Below are positions 12,444-27,400 of a DNA stretch of 64,000 bases, piece by piece (position 1 is the first letter of the stretch; every line of letters starts with the position of its first letter). Source of the stretch: Beroe forskalii (lineage: Eukaryota; Ctenophora; Nuda; Beroida; Beroidae); contig WFMF01000325.1 in the NCBI GenBank assembly GCA_011033025.1, positions 1-64,000 of the forward strand, in the 5' to 3' direction. The translations under genes were made by a program, and so were the position numbers. Below the pieces are notes generated by a model. It worked only from the letters and a program-made list of their open reading frames with translations, ran no database searches and was not told the origin of the DNA.

Positions 12444-15400
12444 GTAAGTCAAAGTTCCATGCCATCATATAAAATCTGATTCATATGCCATGAAGCAAAT
12501 TTGCTGAAAAATCAGAACAATCTGAGAATTATCAATTATCAAATGTGTATGTAATGTGTATTTCAAATTTGTTAATTTAGTGTGAATCATGATTTAATTT
12601 TCAGTATTGCCACCATGCCCAACACATGTCCTGATGTCAAAGCTCCAGATGATAGCAATGGGTTAGAGTTCACTCCAGTCACCCACACTGGTTATTCCGA
12701 CTGGAATGAACCTGATGAAAGGGAATATAGTGAGTTACCTGACAGAAACCTGGATACTCAACAATGTGACACTGAATTGACAGAGGATGTTGAATACGCT
12801 AATGACATTGATGTTGATGTTACTATCGAGGACGATACTTTTGAAGAGGTAAGCTCACTCTTCTGCTGTCATAAATCTCTTTGACAAACAGTCATTGTCA
12901 TGATTATTTTTTTGCAAATATACCCATTTTCTGATACCTTTATCTCTTTTCTCGTCCCAGGATCATGAATCTTCAGCCAAGGAAATCGCTCAGCTGAAAA
13001 AACTTCAGAAATCTATTACAGAGAAAGAAAAACAGTTGGTGGTAAGAGTTATTTTGTTTTTTATTTTTCCCTCACTTGCTTTGAAGACTCAGGGAAAAAC
13101 TCAAATGAAAATCCAATCAAACTTGGACAATTCCCATTCATTGTAAATCGTATGAGTTTTAATTTTCACAGCCCATTCCCTATTCAGGCCGAACAAGAAA
13201 GCAAGATGAAGACCGAAGACTTACTTGCCCAGCAGTTTAGTGGGAAAAGTATTGATAAGGAGAACGTTGAACTTTTAAGATCATTATTGAATGGTACCAA
13301 TTTTACTTAGAATTTGCTGCTAATATTGCAATTTATCTGGCAACTAAGATTGCATATTCACTTGCAGTGCCCTCAAATTTGTGCCTTCACATTATCAAAC
13401 GTCTTTTAACAGCCAATCAGTACCATAGTCTCTAATATTCAAATTTCAAATGCCTGCTTATTACACTTTACCAATGTCTAATAAAACTGTCAAATTTTTC
13501 GAATATTGAAGCTTCACTGTTATGAAATGTAATGACAGCCTTGGTTAGTGGATACTGTGTAGTGTAATATATCCTAATATCACTTCTGTGCAACTGGGGC
13601 TGCGATAAAGGATTTTTAGTTACCTCCAGTTACCTCCATATAAGGTTGGAGAACTGTGTATTTAGTTAAAAGCTTACCATCATTTCCAGCTCATAATGAG
13701 AAGATAGCAGAGCTTTGTAACAAGATAGACGCTCTCAAAGCGAAGACAAGAGCCATTAAATCGCCCGATTGTAAGTCTCTTCAAACAATGGGGCAATCCA
13801 TTGTTAAATCCCTGTTGGATTGAATAAATGCTAATTGTTGACTGCTGCGAGCCACTCTAACCAACTTCCTACATAGTATGAAGCTTCTAACAGCTACTCA
13901 TAATGTCTTGTCAGCTATCTCTCCTGACTTTAAACACCTGCTTGCCTTTTTTAACGCCTACTCACTTAGTCTTAGAATGATAGCACAATTGTTTAAAGCA
14001 ATACTGTGCCACTATCATTAAATCTCAACCATTCTTCGACTTGTATTCTAACTCCAAATATTATCAACAACTCCCCTTTTCCAGCCCAGAAGGCAGAGAA
14101 ACTGGACGGTATAGCTCGTCGTGACAAAGTGCTGATAGAGCTACTGGAAACTGAGGAAAGCAACTTGAACCAGCTCAAGATTTGTATCAAAGGTTTTGTG
14201 GAGCCAATTAGGGAAAGCGCGGTGAGTGATAAATTCCAGTCCAGTTTCAGAACTAGATTTAATTAATATACTCTCAACTCTGTTTAGAATCTGAGATTAA
14301 GGACCTTATAAGAGGTGTACTAAGGTTTTTCTTTTCAGGTAGCCACAAGCCCACCCTAGGATGCTGGGTTTTTCGTTGTTCAGGCCCACCACTGGCCCAC
14401 TTTTTAGCAGAAACTTTATCACAAAAACAGGCCTATTTGAGACATCACAGGCCCATTTGAGATAATACAAGCCAATTTGAAACAGCACTAGCCAATTTCT
14501 GACAATGTATGCCCATTAGGGTCCATCCACAAAGGACGTCCTGTTTGGCCAAATGCCGTCCGCAAATTATGGTCTAGGCCCATTTGAGGTAGCCCAAAAT
14601 GATGAACCAAAAGATTTTTATGAAAATGCGGACGTCCTGTGGGGTGGGAGGGGTTTCTGAAATGCGGACGTTTGAGGACAAAGGGAGGTCCAAAATTTGA
14701 GAATTTGCATCCTTTACGGATGGTATTCCTCACAGGCCCATTTGAGACAAAACAGGTCCATTTGAGACATTGCAGGCCCAAATTTTCACCAATTCCTACC
14801 CCCTTTTTCCAAAAAGTCTCCGGATTAGGAAAGTTGGAAATGAAAGACAAAATTTCAAAAATCCAGAAAAAAGCTCGTTCTAGGATGCCAACCACCAGCG
14901 CATCCAGGAAAGAAAAACCTTAAGGTGTACTATAAGAGGTGTACCCACCAAAATAAATAAATCAATAAATCAATAAAAATGAATAAGTCAATAAAATCCC
15001 CCGTAATGGATCAAGTAAGATATTATCCTTCCCTCTGTCTCAGGACCATTCGATGGACGTTGACCTGTTGTTCCTGAACATTGAGCCTATCGTAGCAGTC
15101 AGTGAAAAGCTACTGATGATGTTAAGGGGACAGTCAACCGTCATGTCCCATGAACAGATGATAGGTAAGATTTATTAAATAGGGAATGAAACAGAAAGAT
15201 TTTATTCCTTCTTGTTAGCGTGTTTTATCTACAAAACACATTACATAACGGTACAGAAGTGCTGCAAATATTGCTATATCTGATAAATTCTCAACCCAAT
15301 GATTATGCAGGAATATTTGTTTTAAGAAATCGACCTGCATATTATCCACAATCCATGATGAACTTCCCATATTTCCAGGGCGTTGCTTCACACATCTGGA

Positions 15401-18400
15401 GGAAGATCTTCACAAGGAGTAGTTGTATTTGTTACAATAACATGTAACGTAATCATATGGAAACCCGCTCCCCCCCCCCTCTAGGTGATTACGTAATATG
15501 TGAACGATCCCTTATTGCTACAATACTGAACTTCAGTTATATAAACTCCTTATTTTCTTAGTAATTTTCAAATTCAGTCAGTGATTACTGCCTAAAGATG
15601 GCAGATAAAAGTAAGTGTGTTTTCATAGCAGAAGAAAACACGGAGTTTAGTCAAATTTTTAAAGATATTCTAAGCGATATTTTTGTACATGGGACGCCCA
15701 TTTGGTCACATTCCCTGTTTAATAAGTGATAATTGTCAGTCATTAACTTTAAACGGGTAAATGAACAATAACTATTCCTTACTTCACCTCGTAATATTAT
15801 GCAACCAAGAATCTGGTATGATGTTCGTCGAATAGATAAATATGATAGTCCAATTTAGAGAAATCTAAGCCCAAGTGATCACCGGAAGATGATTCTGATG
15901 CCTTTGATTAGCGAGTTAACGTTATAATTTCAGTATATGGAAGACAAGGAGAACAAGGAACTGCTGAATAACTGTCTAATTAAGACCAGGTTAGCCTTAC
16001 CTTCTTTTCCCCTGCTTCACAGATAAGATCTCCTCATCACTGAAGGTCATAATAAACTTGTCGTGAGTGATAAAATTCTGAATTCTCAGACTAAAACTGT
16101 TTCAGTCACCCTCTCGTATCAGTTCATCGTTTAAAATTCTACCTCATCAGACTATTCCAATGATCTTTTCAGAGAGGAGACGAGTATTCTGGACCTGCAG
16201 TCGGTGCTGATACGTCCCGTGCAGAGGATAATGAAATACCCGCTCCTACTCAGAGACATGCTGGAAAACACACCACCTCACTGGAGCGACAGGTATTTGT
16301 CTTAGTAAAGTCTTAGTGAGTGATCAAGCTTAAAGATAAGTCTAGTTAGTCTAAATTACTTCTTCACTAAACTGTTTGCAAAGAAAGAACTTATGAGAGA
16401 AAACAATGAGACTAATTCTTCGCACTTTGCAGGCCGTTCCTGGTATCAGCATTGGAGCTGGTAGACAATATCGTGGTGTACGCTAACGAGAACAAACGCA
16501 AGGACGAACTCAGTACGTTTTTTACTTATTTAGTACAGATTGCATTCGAAACCAATCATGGTTGATGCACACAGATTTCAGCGACAATTGAGAATAAGAA
16601 TATCTGAAATATATTTGGCTCAGTTCCATTTGAAGTAACCTTTCTAGGCTATGATAATGACGTCACCGCATCTTCAGTTCGTCGTTACAATCACGAGGTA
16701 GTGGACAGTTCCTCGCTCCCCAAACTCACTCTGCACAGTCTCAAGAAGAAGAGCAAACGCCTCACAACGACCCTAACTCAGTCCCTCAACATCACCTCAT
16801 CGGTAAGTGTCAGGAAGTTCTAAAATGGAGTGATATTTGATACAAAACCTTGGTATTGACCAAATTCAAATCGGTATCGCTCCGTTTTAAATTGGCAAAT
16901 CGAGTAACAACAGCTGATTTGACTTTTAGTCTGACTTTCAGTGGGTGACTGACGTCAACTAATAAAACTCAGGTTGTTGCTGACTCGACGTTCAATGCCC
17001 TCTCTGAGAAATTCAGTGCTCTGGTAATCATTGTGAAGACTTTGATCAGAGAAGCCACGAACTTCACAGATCTTTTAAAAGTGAGTCGAGATTTACATTT
17101 TCTGCAACTTATTATTAGAGTCGCTTTCTTGAGAATACTCGAATAAAATTGTTTCCTGATATTTTCAAAAACACCAAACCCAACGGCCAACCATCCCTGA
17201 AATCTCCCTTCCGTCCTCCTAAAATCCTGTATCCCCCTCTTCTCCCTTATAAAACCCCCTTTGCTCCTACTAAAATTCATCCTTTTCCTCCTCCTAAAAT
17301 CCCCCTTCTCCCGCCTAAACTGCCTTTGCCTCCCCAGAAAGTTCAGGTGGACATGGACAACCTGTGTGCCTACATCCACAACTTCTACGACTACCTGGAG
17401 AACCAGAAGAACGTGTTTCTCTACCACGGGGCAGCGCTCAAGATAGCCCAAACATCCACCCCTACATTCGTAAGTTACACTTTAGATAGCCCAAACATCC
17501 ACCCCTACATTCGTAAGTTACACTTTAGATAGCCCAAACATCCACCCCTACATTCGTAAGTTACACTTTAGATAAAACATCCACCCCTACATTCGTAAGT
17601 TACACTTTAGATAGCCCAAACATCCACCCCTACATTCGTAAGTTACACTTTAGATAGCCCAAACATCCACCCCTACATTCGTAAGTTACACTTTAGATAG
17701 CCCAAACATCCACCCCTACATTCGTAAGTTACACTTTAGATAGCCCAAACATCCACCCCTACATTCGTAAGTTACACTTTAGATAGCCCAAACATCCACC
17801 CCTACATTCGTAAGTTACACTTTAGATAGCCCAAACATCCACCCCTACATTCGTAAGTTACACTTTAGATAGCCCAAACATCCACCCCTACATTCGTAAG
17901 TTACACTTTAGATAGCCCAAACATCCACCCCTACATTCGTAAGTTACACTTTAGATAGCCCAAACATCCACCCCTACATTCGTAAGTTACACTTTAGATA
18001 GCCCAAACATCCACCCCTACATTCGTAAGTTACACTTTAGATAGCCCAAACATCCACCCCTACATTCATTCGTAAGTTACACTTTAGATAGCCCAAACAT
18101 CCACCCCCTACATTCGTAAAAAGTTACACTTTTAGATAGCCCAAACATCCACCCCTACATTCGTAAGTTACACTTTAGATAGCCCAAAACATCCACCCCC
18201 ACGTATCTGCCCTTTAGATAGCCCAAACATCCACCCCTACATTGGTAAGTTACACTTTAGATAGCCCAAACATCCACCCCTACATTCGTGTTACACTTTA
18301 GATAGCCCAAACATCCACCCCTACATTCGTAAGTTACACTTTAGATAGCCCAAACATCCACCCCTACATTCGTAAGTTACGCTTTAGATAGCCCAAACAT

Positions 18401-21400
18401 CCACCCCTACATTGGTAAGTTACACTTTAGATAGCCCAAACATCCACCCCTACATTGGTAAGTTACACTTTTTTGGCATTGTTTCCAACTTAACAGCACT
18501 ATTGTTGCTATCGTAAAAAATCTCATTAAATTTGAGCAGCCGGAGTACACAATCTCAATGAATATTATATTGGCAATCGAAAGAGCAACGGGTGTCTGGG
18601 CTTCTGGGGGTGACAAACCCAGAACCCAGAGGCCTTGGTCTGGAGTACAATGACAACTCAATAGTGGCTTGCCATTGTGTATATCTTAGCAGTTCTATGG
18701 TTGCTGTCCTAAGGGTAAAACAAACTTTTAGTTGGAAAGTTTAGAACTAAAATAGTAACACCACCTACAAGGGTAAGTTTTGTTACGGTATTCTCCGTGG
18801 TAAGCTGAGCCTTTTAAGGCTCAGTTTACCGCGGGGAATATTGAGAGCAGTGAGCCGCCGGGAAAATTGAGAACTGTAAAATCGCTTGTATGTTGAGAGG
18901 GTAACATTAAGGAGGGGGCGGGTAAGGCAAGCTTTGTCTAATGATCACGCTCGAAGCTTCAGAGTCATCTCAACTTGAAATTTAGTTGATAAAAAAAGTT
19001 AACTAGATGCAATTAATATTGTAACATCAAATTCAGGATATCTAAAGTGGGCATCATTTTTATTCAATGAGCTAGTATCTGTTACAATATTTGCCAAAAA
19101 GGTTAAAATTTTTCTTTTGGTACGTAGAATACAAGAAATTAAGTTATGCATGCAGTAAGTGGCTTCTTATATGGGTGAAATGGACTCGAAAATGCCATAT
19201 ATGTAACAACAATAGTCTCTAAAGAAAATTGGTTACAAAATTGGCTTTTTGGGTCTTAATTTCTCTTTTTCAAATTCAAATATCACTTTGATTCATAGGT
19301 TAGTGATAAGACTACATATTTCATGCTTAAATCATTTAGATGATGCAAAGATCGTAACATTTTGACAATTTCACACTATTGTTACGAATTATGCAATATC
19401 AGCCCAGTCTTCTTCCAAACATGGTTCCATTTTTGGATTTGAAATGTCAATAGGTAGAATGGTGCTTTGGCCTTTGTAGAAAAAAAAATTGTTCAAAAGA
19501 GAAAAATGAACTGCCCAGCCAATTAAGTAACACAAAAGTTACATTATTTGCATTTTTAGAGCCCCTGAATGTCAGATCGACTTCTTCTAAAAAATATCAT
19601 GTTCCATTTTTGATTTATGTCTTCTGAAATTTTCATTACAATTGCTTTCAAAATCACGAAGTTATTGAAGAAAAACGAAAAATAGCATTTTTTGAAGTGG
19701 CCGTTTGACCCCAGGTTCTAGCGAATGTTTCCTAATGCTTCCACTTTTACTGGAGTTCGCCGAAAAATTGTTTGCCATAATTTACCATAGTTTGCCAAAA
19801 TTTGTCAAAATTTTCCATAAATGCCCCCAACAATTTTGTGCATGCAGGAGCTGAATCGGTTTCCGATTCTTATTTTTTTTATTCCGACCTTCCCCTCCGA
19901 GGCTCTTCCAGTCACCACGCCTGGAGATTTCATCTCCAAGCACCGCACTATTGTTTACAAAAAGGTATTCCTAGTACGTCGGACTACATGACTCTGACAC
20001 CATTGTGCCAGACAAAAAAAGCAGTTTTACTGTTCTCAATTTCCCCGCGGTCAGCTGAGACTTTTAAATTTCGAAGTTTGCTCTCGTATGTATATATGTG
20101 GTGCTCCCGGTGGTAAAGTTGCTTGGGTGGTTGCCAATCCTGGTTTTGGGCAAAACAACTTGGTTGCATGGCTGTCATGAGCAAGTGAGCCCAATAACAT
20201 TATGAATTTTAATGCTGGTATAACAGTACACCGTATCAGGGGCTATAACACTTGGCACTTGCAGTGTGTGGACTTGTGGATGACAATTAAATTTTGCTTG
20301 TTTTTTTTACATTTTACCAAATACCTTAGTACATGAAATTAAGTAAGCAGAAAATTAAGCACTCAGGCCGTAAAAAATGCTTAATTTGGTGTAACGTAAA
20401 AAATTGATATGATAAATAATAAGCAAAATAGCTATGAAAAATGCTTAATTTGGTGTTGCCTAATAATGTGCGTTCTTAATTTTCGGAGTTCTAAATTTCA
20501 TGTACTAAGGTATTTGTTAACAAATAACAATTAATTATCACGGTACAATTGGCACAGTGGTTAAACATTATCATGTCGTAAATTTTAAAAGTTTACGTCT
20601 GCCTGCCGCAATGTTTTGTAAATGCTTCAGCATCCAGCAATCCACGAATTATAATTCGATTTTCATAGTCCCTCTCTCCGGCTCTCTCCTCACTTTGAAA
20701 CACGAATCGTGGCTAACGCGTGATCTAGCTTTCATTTCTTTGATGTTGTACGAGGTGGTTGCCAATAACTCAATTTACATCTCAGGATAGCTATCCTGCT
20801 CTAGGATACCTATCCTGAGTGGAAGTAGGAGGTTGTGCAACCTAACGTTAAAGTAACAAATAAATTCCATGCAACGTGAAGTGGGTCTGTAGTGGCAAGG
20901 AAGTTGATTGAGTCACAGATATTGAGTACACTGTACCAGTGAGGGTAATGATACAGATGATAAATAATTATGAAGGATATTATGTGATGTGTATTTTTGG
21001 GGAGAAAGGAATGCTGCTGGAGAGAGCCACTGCTCCCAGCTCCAGTGCTCAAATGTCAAGTGATGTGTTATGAATGAATTCACGGAGCAGATTAGCACTA
21101 GATAAATAACAGATAAATTTGAACTTTTTGTGGAGATTTTTCGAATTTGTTGCATTGTTGACCAAAAGTTGTTGCCCAACTAGGATATCAGGATAGGTTA
21201 CTTTTTACCACCGGGGTGGTGCTAGTTGAACAGATGCTATGTCAGTGATGGCATAGACGGTTTAGTATTATCATGGACGCTAACTAAGCTTACCGGGTCC
21301 CATCTGTTCTTGTCCATACTTTCGACATTCATAGTTTCCTGACTTTAAAGCCATTGTACGTAAGCGTTATGCTATGATGATTTGATGTTGAGTTAGAGAT

Positions 21401-24400
21401 TGTAGGTCCAGTCCCCGGCCAAATTATTCACATTGTATATGTGGTACTTTGTACTACTGTGTGAATAAGTCAAGCTTGCTTACGTACGTAATACGTATTT
21501 TTATCTACTAACCACAGTACAGAATTGCTGTACGCTGATCAGTCAATGTCTTTAAAGTTAGTAGGCAAAAATAATAATAATAATAATAATGTATATCATA
21601 CAGGGTTGTTAATAATAAGTCGGCACCCCCCTCTGCTGTTGGCGAAAATTCCTTTGGGACAGTTCTATTTTGATTTTAAATTTGTTATTGCGATTGAATT
21701 TGAGCGTGAAAAATTATTCTGGTAAGGTTAAAATTTTTATGAAGGAGTAATTTGGAAAGCGTCCAAAAACAATGAATTTTGTTCATTTATTAATCTCCAT
21801 TTTGGGATTTTTCAGCTCATCTTTTGATTTTTATTAAATTTTTTCCTGTTCCCAATCGCGTTTTTGTTTTACAAAAAGGCATTGAGAATAGGTTAGCAGA
21901 GATCGTGTATTTTGGGGGTTGTGTGTATACTACCTTTACGCCTACTGTTAAATCTGAAATAGGTGCTGCGCGCGACCGTGTGTCGTCGTGGTGGTGGTTG
22001 GTACATTTTCATGCATCTAACTGCTCCTTTATAATATCACTCGCGTCAGAGTAGCTTGGTTTAGTGGCATCCTTTACATTGTGGGCTACAACCATAGCTG
22101 CCGAACTGCCCTCCTTTTGGGAGGGCGCCCTCCCATGCCCTCCATTTGCCCTCCTTTCGGACCTTGCCCACCTTTTTGGAGGGCAAATCTGAAAATTTAC
22201 CTACAATTCTGATAATTTACTCACAATTTTGAAAATTTGCTGATATTCACTATCTCGGATCACATTTTTAGTCGTTCCCTAAAAAAAAAGGTCGCCATTT
22301 TTGAAAATTTACCTACCAAGCACTATCTCGGATCGATTTTGAAAATTTACCTATCAAGCACTATCTCGAATCAATTTTGAAAATTTACCTGCTTAACATG
22401 CTTGAAATTTATGCATAAGTCACCGAAAAATCTAAAAATTTACCTAAAATTCTGAAAATTTACCTACAAATGAGAAAATTTACCTAATAGGCACTATCTC
22501 GGAATCAATTTTTTTTAGCGACGTCCAAAAAAAAAAAAAAAAAAAAAAAAAGGGTCGCCATATATTTTCTCGAATACACCCACGGAAATTGCCCTCCCTT
22601 CAATGCTATTTGCCCTCCCAAATGGGGCAAAAAAGTGCCCTCCCAAAGGATTTTCAAGAGTCGGCAGCTATGGCTACAACTAGCTAACAGCGTTATAGGT
22701 ATTTGAGTTCAATGCTCTGTTCATTCTGATGTTGAAATTAATTCTTTTTCAAAAATTCTACAATTCTTTAATCATTAAATCGAAACAATATCGATTTTCA
22801 CGGCTTCACGGAATCAATCAAATATTTGATTGGATTTCAATCACACAGTCATTTGGCCTCGTTTAAGTAGCGGGCAGTTCGGGCAAATAACAATGGGCAG
22901 TGTTATAAAATCAGTTATGAATGATCTAAAGAATTGACGAGAGGAAAGAAAGACATGAGAGTTTGTCTCGGTTCATGATTGATAATATATCTGAATCTTT
23001 TATCTTAATCTTGGTCAGTAATCATATTTTGTATCTCAATCTTGAAAATCAATCAATTGGGGTGAAATAATAGCGAACATTGCAACGGTTTGATATCTGC
23101 AACGCTGCACATAAGAAAACGTAACGCGTAACGAAAATGGTGATCATAGTTATGAAACTCTGAACGGCGCGCAACTAAACGAAAAGAGTTCTACGAAATG
23201 GCGGGAACGCGCGCGCGAACATTGGGCACGTGGAACGAAATCGCCCACGTGATATTTTTATCTGCGCGCGTTAATTTAAACTTGTACGTAGGAGAGGGAT
23301 TAATTTAAAGCGTCCGCATAATGAGGAATATTTATAAAATTGATTCAATGATGTTAGTATTGCAATGTGACACTAATTGATAGAAGTTTAGAAGAAGCGC
23401 GATTGTATCATGATTGGAAGGTCACTTTTATGCTTTATCGTCATGTCAGTAAATAAGACGGACAACGGTCGTCGATCAAATGACGGCGTGTTAATTAATA
23501 CCAGCCCCAGGGAACAGGAAATTAAGCGCCTACATACGGGAACAACGGGTACAAGAAATGTGCCGGTAGGCGCAATTCTTGTTGACATGTACATTCACGA
23601 GAATTTGTGTCAATTTGCGATTCATGATAAAAATTGATTTTGTAAAACAATTTAGTCTAAATTTTGGTCTATAAGACCCTATATAGGTGAAATGGACATT
23701 TTTTGCCAAAATTTAGTTGGTGAAAATTTGGGCCTGTAATGTCCAAGATTGACCTGCGATGTCTCAAATGGACCTGTTTTGTCTCAAACGGGTCCGTGTG
23801 GTCTCATTTGGGCTTTTTATATCTCAAATGGGCCTGTGAGGCATCAATTAATGGGCATACATTGTCACAAATTGGCTATTGCTGTTTTAAATGGGCTTGT
23901 ATTATCTCAAATGATCTGTGATGTCTCAAATAGGCCTGTTTTTGTGATAAAGTTTCTGCTAAAAAGTGGGCCAGTGGTGGGCCTGAACAACGAAAAACCC
24001 AGCATCCTAGGGTGGGCTTGTGGCTACCTGAAAAGAAAAACCTTATGAGTGGTGTAAGCGATGTAAGGGTGTTACATGTGTGTACGCTGGTGTACACCGT
24101 ACATCCTGTTCTCCTAGTTCTCTTAATTCTCCTAGTCCTAGTCCTCCTAATTTGCACAATGCCCGTACGTGTATTCTTGTACTGTGTAATGTGTTTACTC
24201 GTCATTAGCAGAATAAACTCATTTGGGTGGTGGGTATAATGTATAGGGGTTGTCTAAATGTGGGAAACGTGATATCGGTTAAATCATCCACAAATATAAA
24301 ACGTACAGCAGTTGTTATTTAGTGCCTAAATTAATAGGTAAGTGTAATTTCAAAAGGAATATGATGCTATTAATCCCAAGAACACACTTCCGTGTATCGT

Positions 24401-27400
24401 GATTTTAGTTTTTTCTAGTATCATCCTTGTAAAGATAGAAGTACTCACGAAAGATAGAAGTACTAACGAAAGTACTAAATTTCAGATTAATACGGTTAAG
24501 TGTAATTTCCAAAAGTCCAAAGAAATATGATAATACCCATCTCAATAGCACACTTCCGTGTAAATACAACTATTTTAGTTCTTTCCCAGGGACATCCTTG
24601 TGCAGTGTAACAAAAGAACTAAATTTCAGATTTTGCCACCCTTCTCAGAATTGTATCCACATTCCAACAGATTACAGTTTTAACTTTTCAGTATCAACTG
24701 TCAACGACGGAGTCCTCGACCTGAGTATACCGAGGATTAAAGTTCTACCGAGGCCAGATAAGTCATTCCTCGGTCCGAGGGTCGACGCAGGACTCGGTCA
24801 AAAAACCGGCAGTGTCCAAGCAGGCCGACCATGTCTCCGAGACTTCTCCGAGACTTCTCCGAGACGTCTCCGAGACTTCTCCGAGACTCTCCAGATACTC
24901 CTCCGAGACTTCTCTCAGAGAAGTCTCGGAAACGTCTCAGAGACATGGTCGGTCTGCCAAGAGACCTTCCCTAGAGCGACCATTACCAACTAACGAATAT
25001 CCCCATTTCAGATAAAGAATCTGGAGGAGGGTCCTCTGACAACCCTCTCTGAGCTGCTCTCCCTCTTCACAGCCCCTCAGTACTTCATTGAGAAGAGAAA
25101 CAGCAAGAAGCTGGATTATGACAACTTATCTGCTCAGGCAGCTGATACTGGCCTGGTAAGTGGGTGGTTGATGCTAGAAATGGACTAATTCTTATTCAAA
25201 TGGAAATCGGTGCAGTTGAAACTAGATCTCTGGATAGTGAGATAGAGGAAACTTGATGGTCCGATCTGCGCATGATTTTGATGCTTTTCCGGATTTTAGA
25301 AAAAAATTTAGCGTTTAGGTGCATTGATTCCAAAACGGTCATCAGATTTTAGCTTCGTGATTTTCTGCAGGAGACAGAAAGTCTTCGAATTGCCCGTGGG
25401 GAGTTCGAGGCACTCAACATTCAGCTTCTTGAGGACTTGCCAATTCTAGTGCAGGAAGGTAAGATGACAACCTGGTGGCATAATACAAGCAAGTATGGCC
25501 ACGAGAAATGGGCGGTATGACGTCATCGATTATCCACTTCCAACGATGAAGATAACGTCATCTTTATCTACCTATAAAAGATATAGATTGGCACTTGGAA
25601 ACTGGGAATGTGATATTCTTGCCTCGCTATCTAGTGAATGTGTTCTCGTGTTTTGTAATACGATACCGTATCAATCAAACAATGTTATCACAGGTATTTT
25701 TGTTTAGAAATTGTGAAATATCACCGTACAGGCCTCTACTTCCTGTGTGTAAAGTGTAAATTGATCGAACAGCCGTCAGCCTGTACAAATCTTGTATTGC
25801 CCATTCAGTCAATTCACTAAGGTGTTATTTTTGGAAATGGGAGTATGTTGATGTATCATGAAATCTCACTCTATTAACCAAGCAAATGGAAGCTACATTC
25901 CAAATGTATATTTCATTAAGCTCTGGGTAATATTATTCACTATTATGTATGACAACATGTGTATAAAACTGTGTTATAATCTGCGAAATTCCGGCATTTA
26001 TGTATTCTTAGATTCAAACATCATCACGTTCCATATGTAATGTTCCAAGAAATTTAGGTTGATATTATAATGCGATTATTCCTCAATTTCCATCCTTGCA
26101 AGGATGAAGGACGCCAACCCCCCTCCCCTAAAAAGCAAAAAAAACGGGGAAAAATATATAGTAATTTGTTTTAATATTAGACACAGAACACATTTTCAAT
26201 ATGCTAATATAAATTTACGTCATGTCAGGTGCAGTTCTTCCATTCCAAGGTGTATTGAGATTCCTTTGCCTCATAGTTAAAACTTTTATTCAGTAGATAA
26301 ATTTAATTAGTTTAAAGTGAAATATTTGGAATTCCTATGCTTCAGGTGCATCAGTGGTTAAGAAGTCCTCGTATGACGTTCTTTCTCTGTTCTGTAAATA
26401 CTCAAGATCCTGCCACGCGGAGTTCAGGAAGGCAATGGTAGGAAATATGCTGAATGCTGATTTCAAATTCCATGCTAAGCCCTATACCATGCCCCAACTC
26501 TACCCCGTTCCCTTAATATGCCCCAACTATGCCCAAAAATTCCCATAATTATAGTTTCACCCAATTTATGCAGAAACTGAGTTTAAGCAAAGTTTTTACA
26601 CAGCCTTATCATGCGATCGTCGAACCAAGTGGATTTTCTTGAATTTTAACGTTTCAGAATGATCCAGTTCCTGCTTTAACTTAACCATATATCTTTTTCA
26701 GATAAATACTATCGAAGAATATGTAGGTTGAATGTCATTCGTAACATTCATTCAAAGTTTGTCCGATATGAATCATACATTTCTTGAGAAATTTCAGAAA
26801 TCCTTTTCAAAAATCACTGTAGAGCCCCATTTATAACCCATTGATAATCAGGCTTGGAAAAGCTTGATAAACTGTCAGCACAACCTTTTCATTGTTTGTA
26901 AAAATAACCTGATTCTTCATTAAACCTCAATTAAATTTGGATTAACGTTATGTTTAATACTTGTGATAATTAGCGTACACGAAATAATAACATATTTTCT
27001 TGTATTTTTGTTCGTGAGGTACTTCTTGTACTTTCTTTAGCTTTTTCATGCGTGGGCATTAAAAATGCCACACTGAATAATCGTGAATCAAAACAATTTC
27101 CATGTCTAAAAAGACGCATATCAAGGACAGTGTATGCGTCTTTTTATGTGTCAAACTGGTGTCAAGGCACCAAACTTCAGTCAAACTGGTGTCAAGGCAC
27201 CTATCTTTATCTTCATTTAATCCTCTTCTTCTTCAGCACCTGACTGTCTGCCCCCTCACCACCACTAATTCTGGGTGGCACCGTATAATCCATACCATCC
27301 CAGGAACAAATGTCACTGGAAATCAAGGAGGCTCCTGACTCAATATACGAGTACCATTCCCGTAGAATGAAGTCGTGTTGTGCCACGCTCCTCACAATAT

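Noticed and set aside
15578..15730. Frame reading MADKSKCVFIAEENTEFSQ and on to about 15728, as a separate small gene or alternative exon
   Set aside because: It extends through a strong GTAAGT donor, and only the first ten or so residues fit the DH domain; kept only as an uncertain exon 15578-15610.
17149..17532. 127-codon + frame beginning MFPDIFKNTKP
   Set aside because: The first part is the pyrimidine-rich intron end before exon 17; only 17338-17469 is coding, with a CCCAG acceptor and a GTAAGT donor.
20088..20165. Possible tRNA-like sequence (GGTAAAGTTGCTTGGGTGG region)
   Set aside because: No B box at the right spacing and no cloverleaf could be formed by eye.
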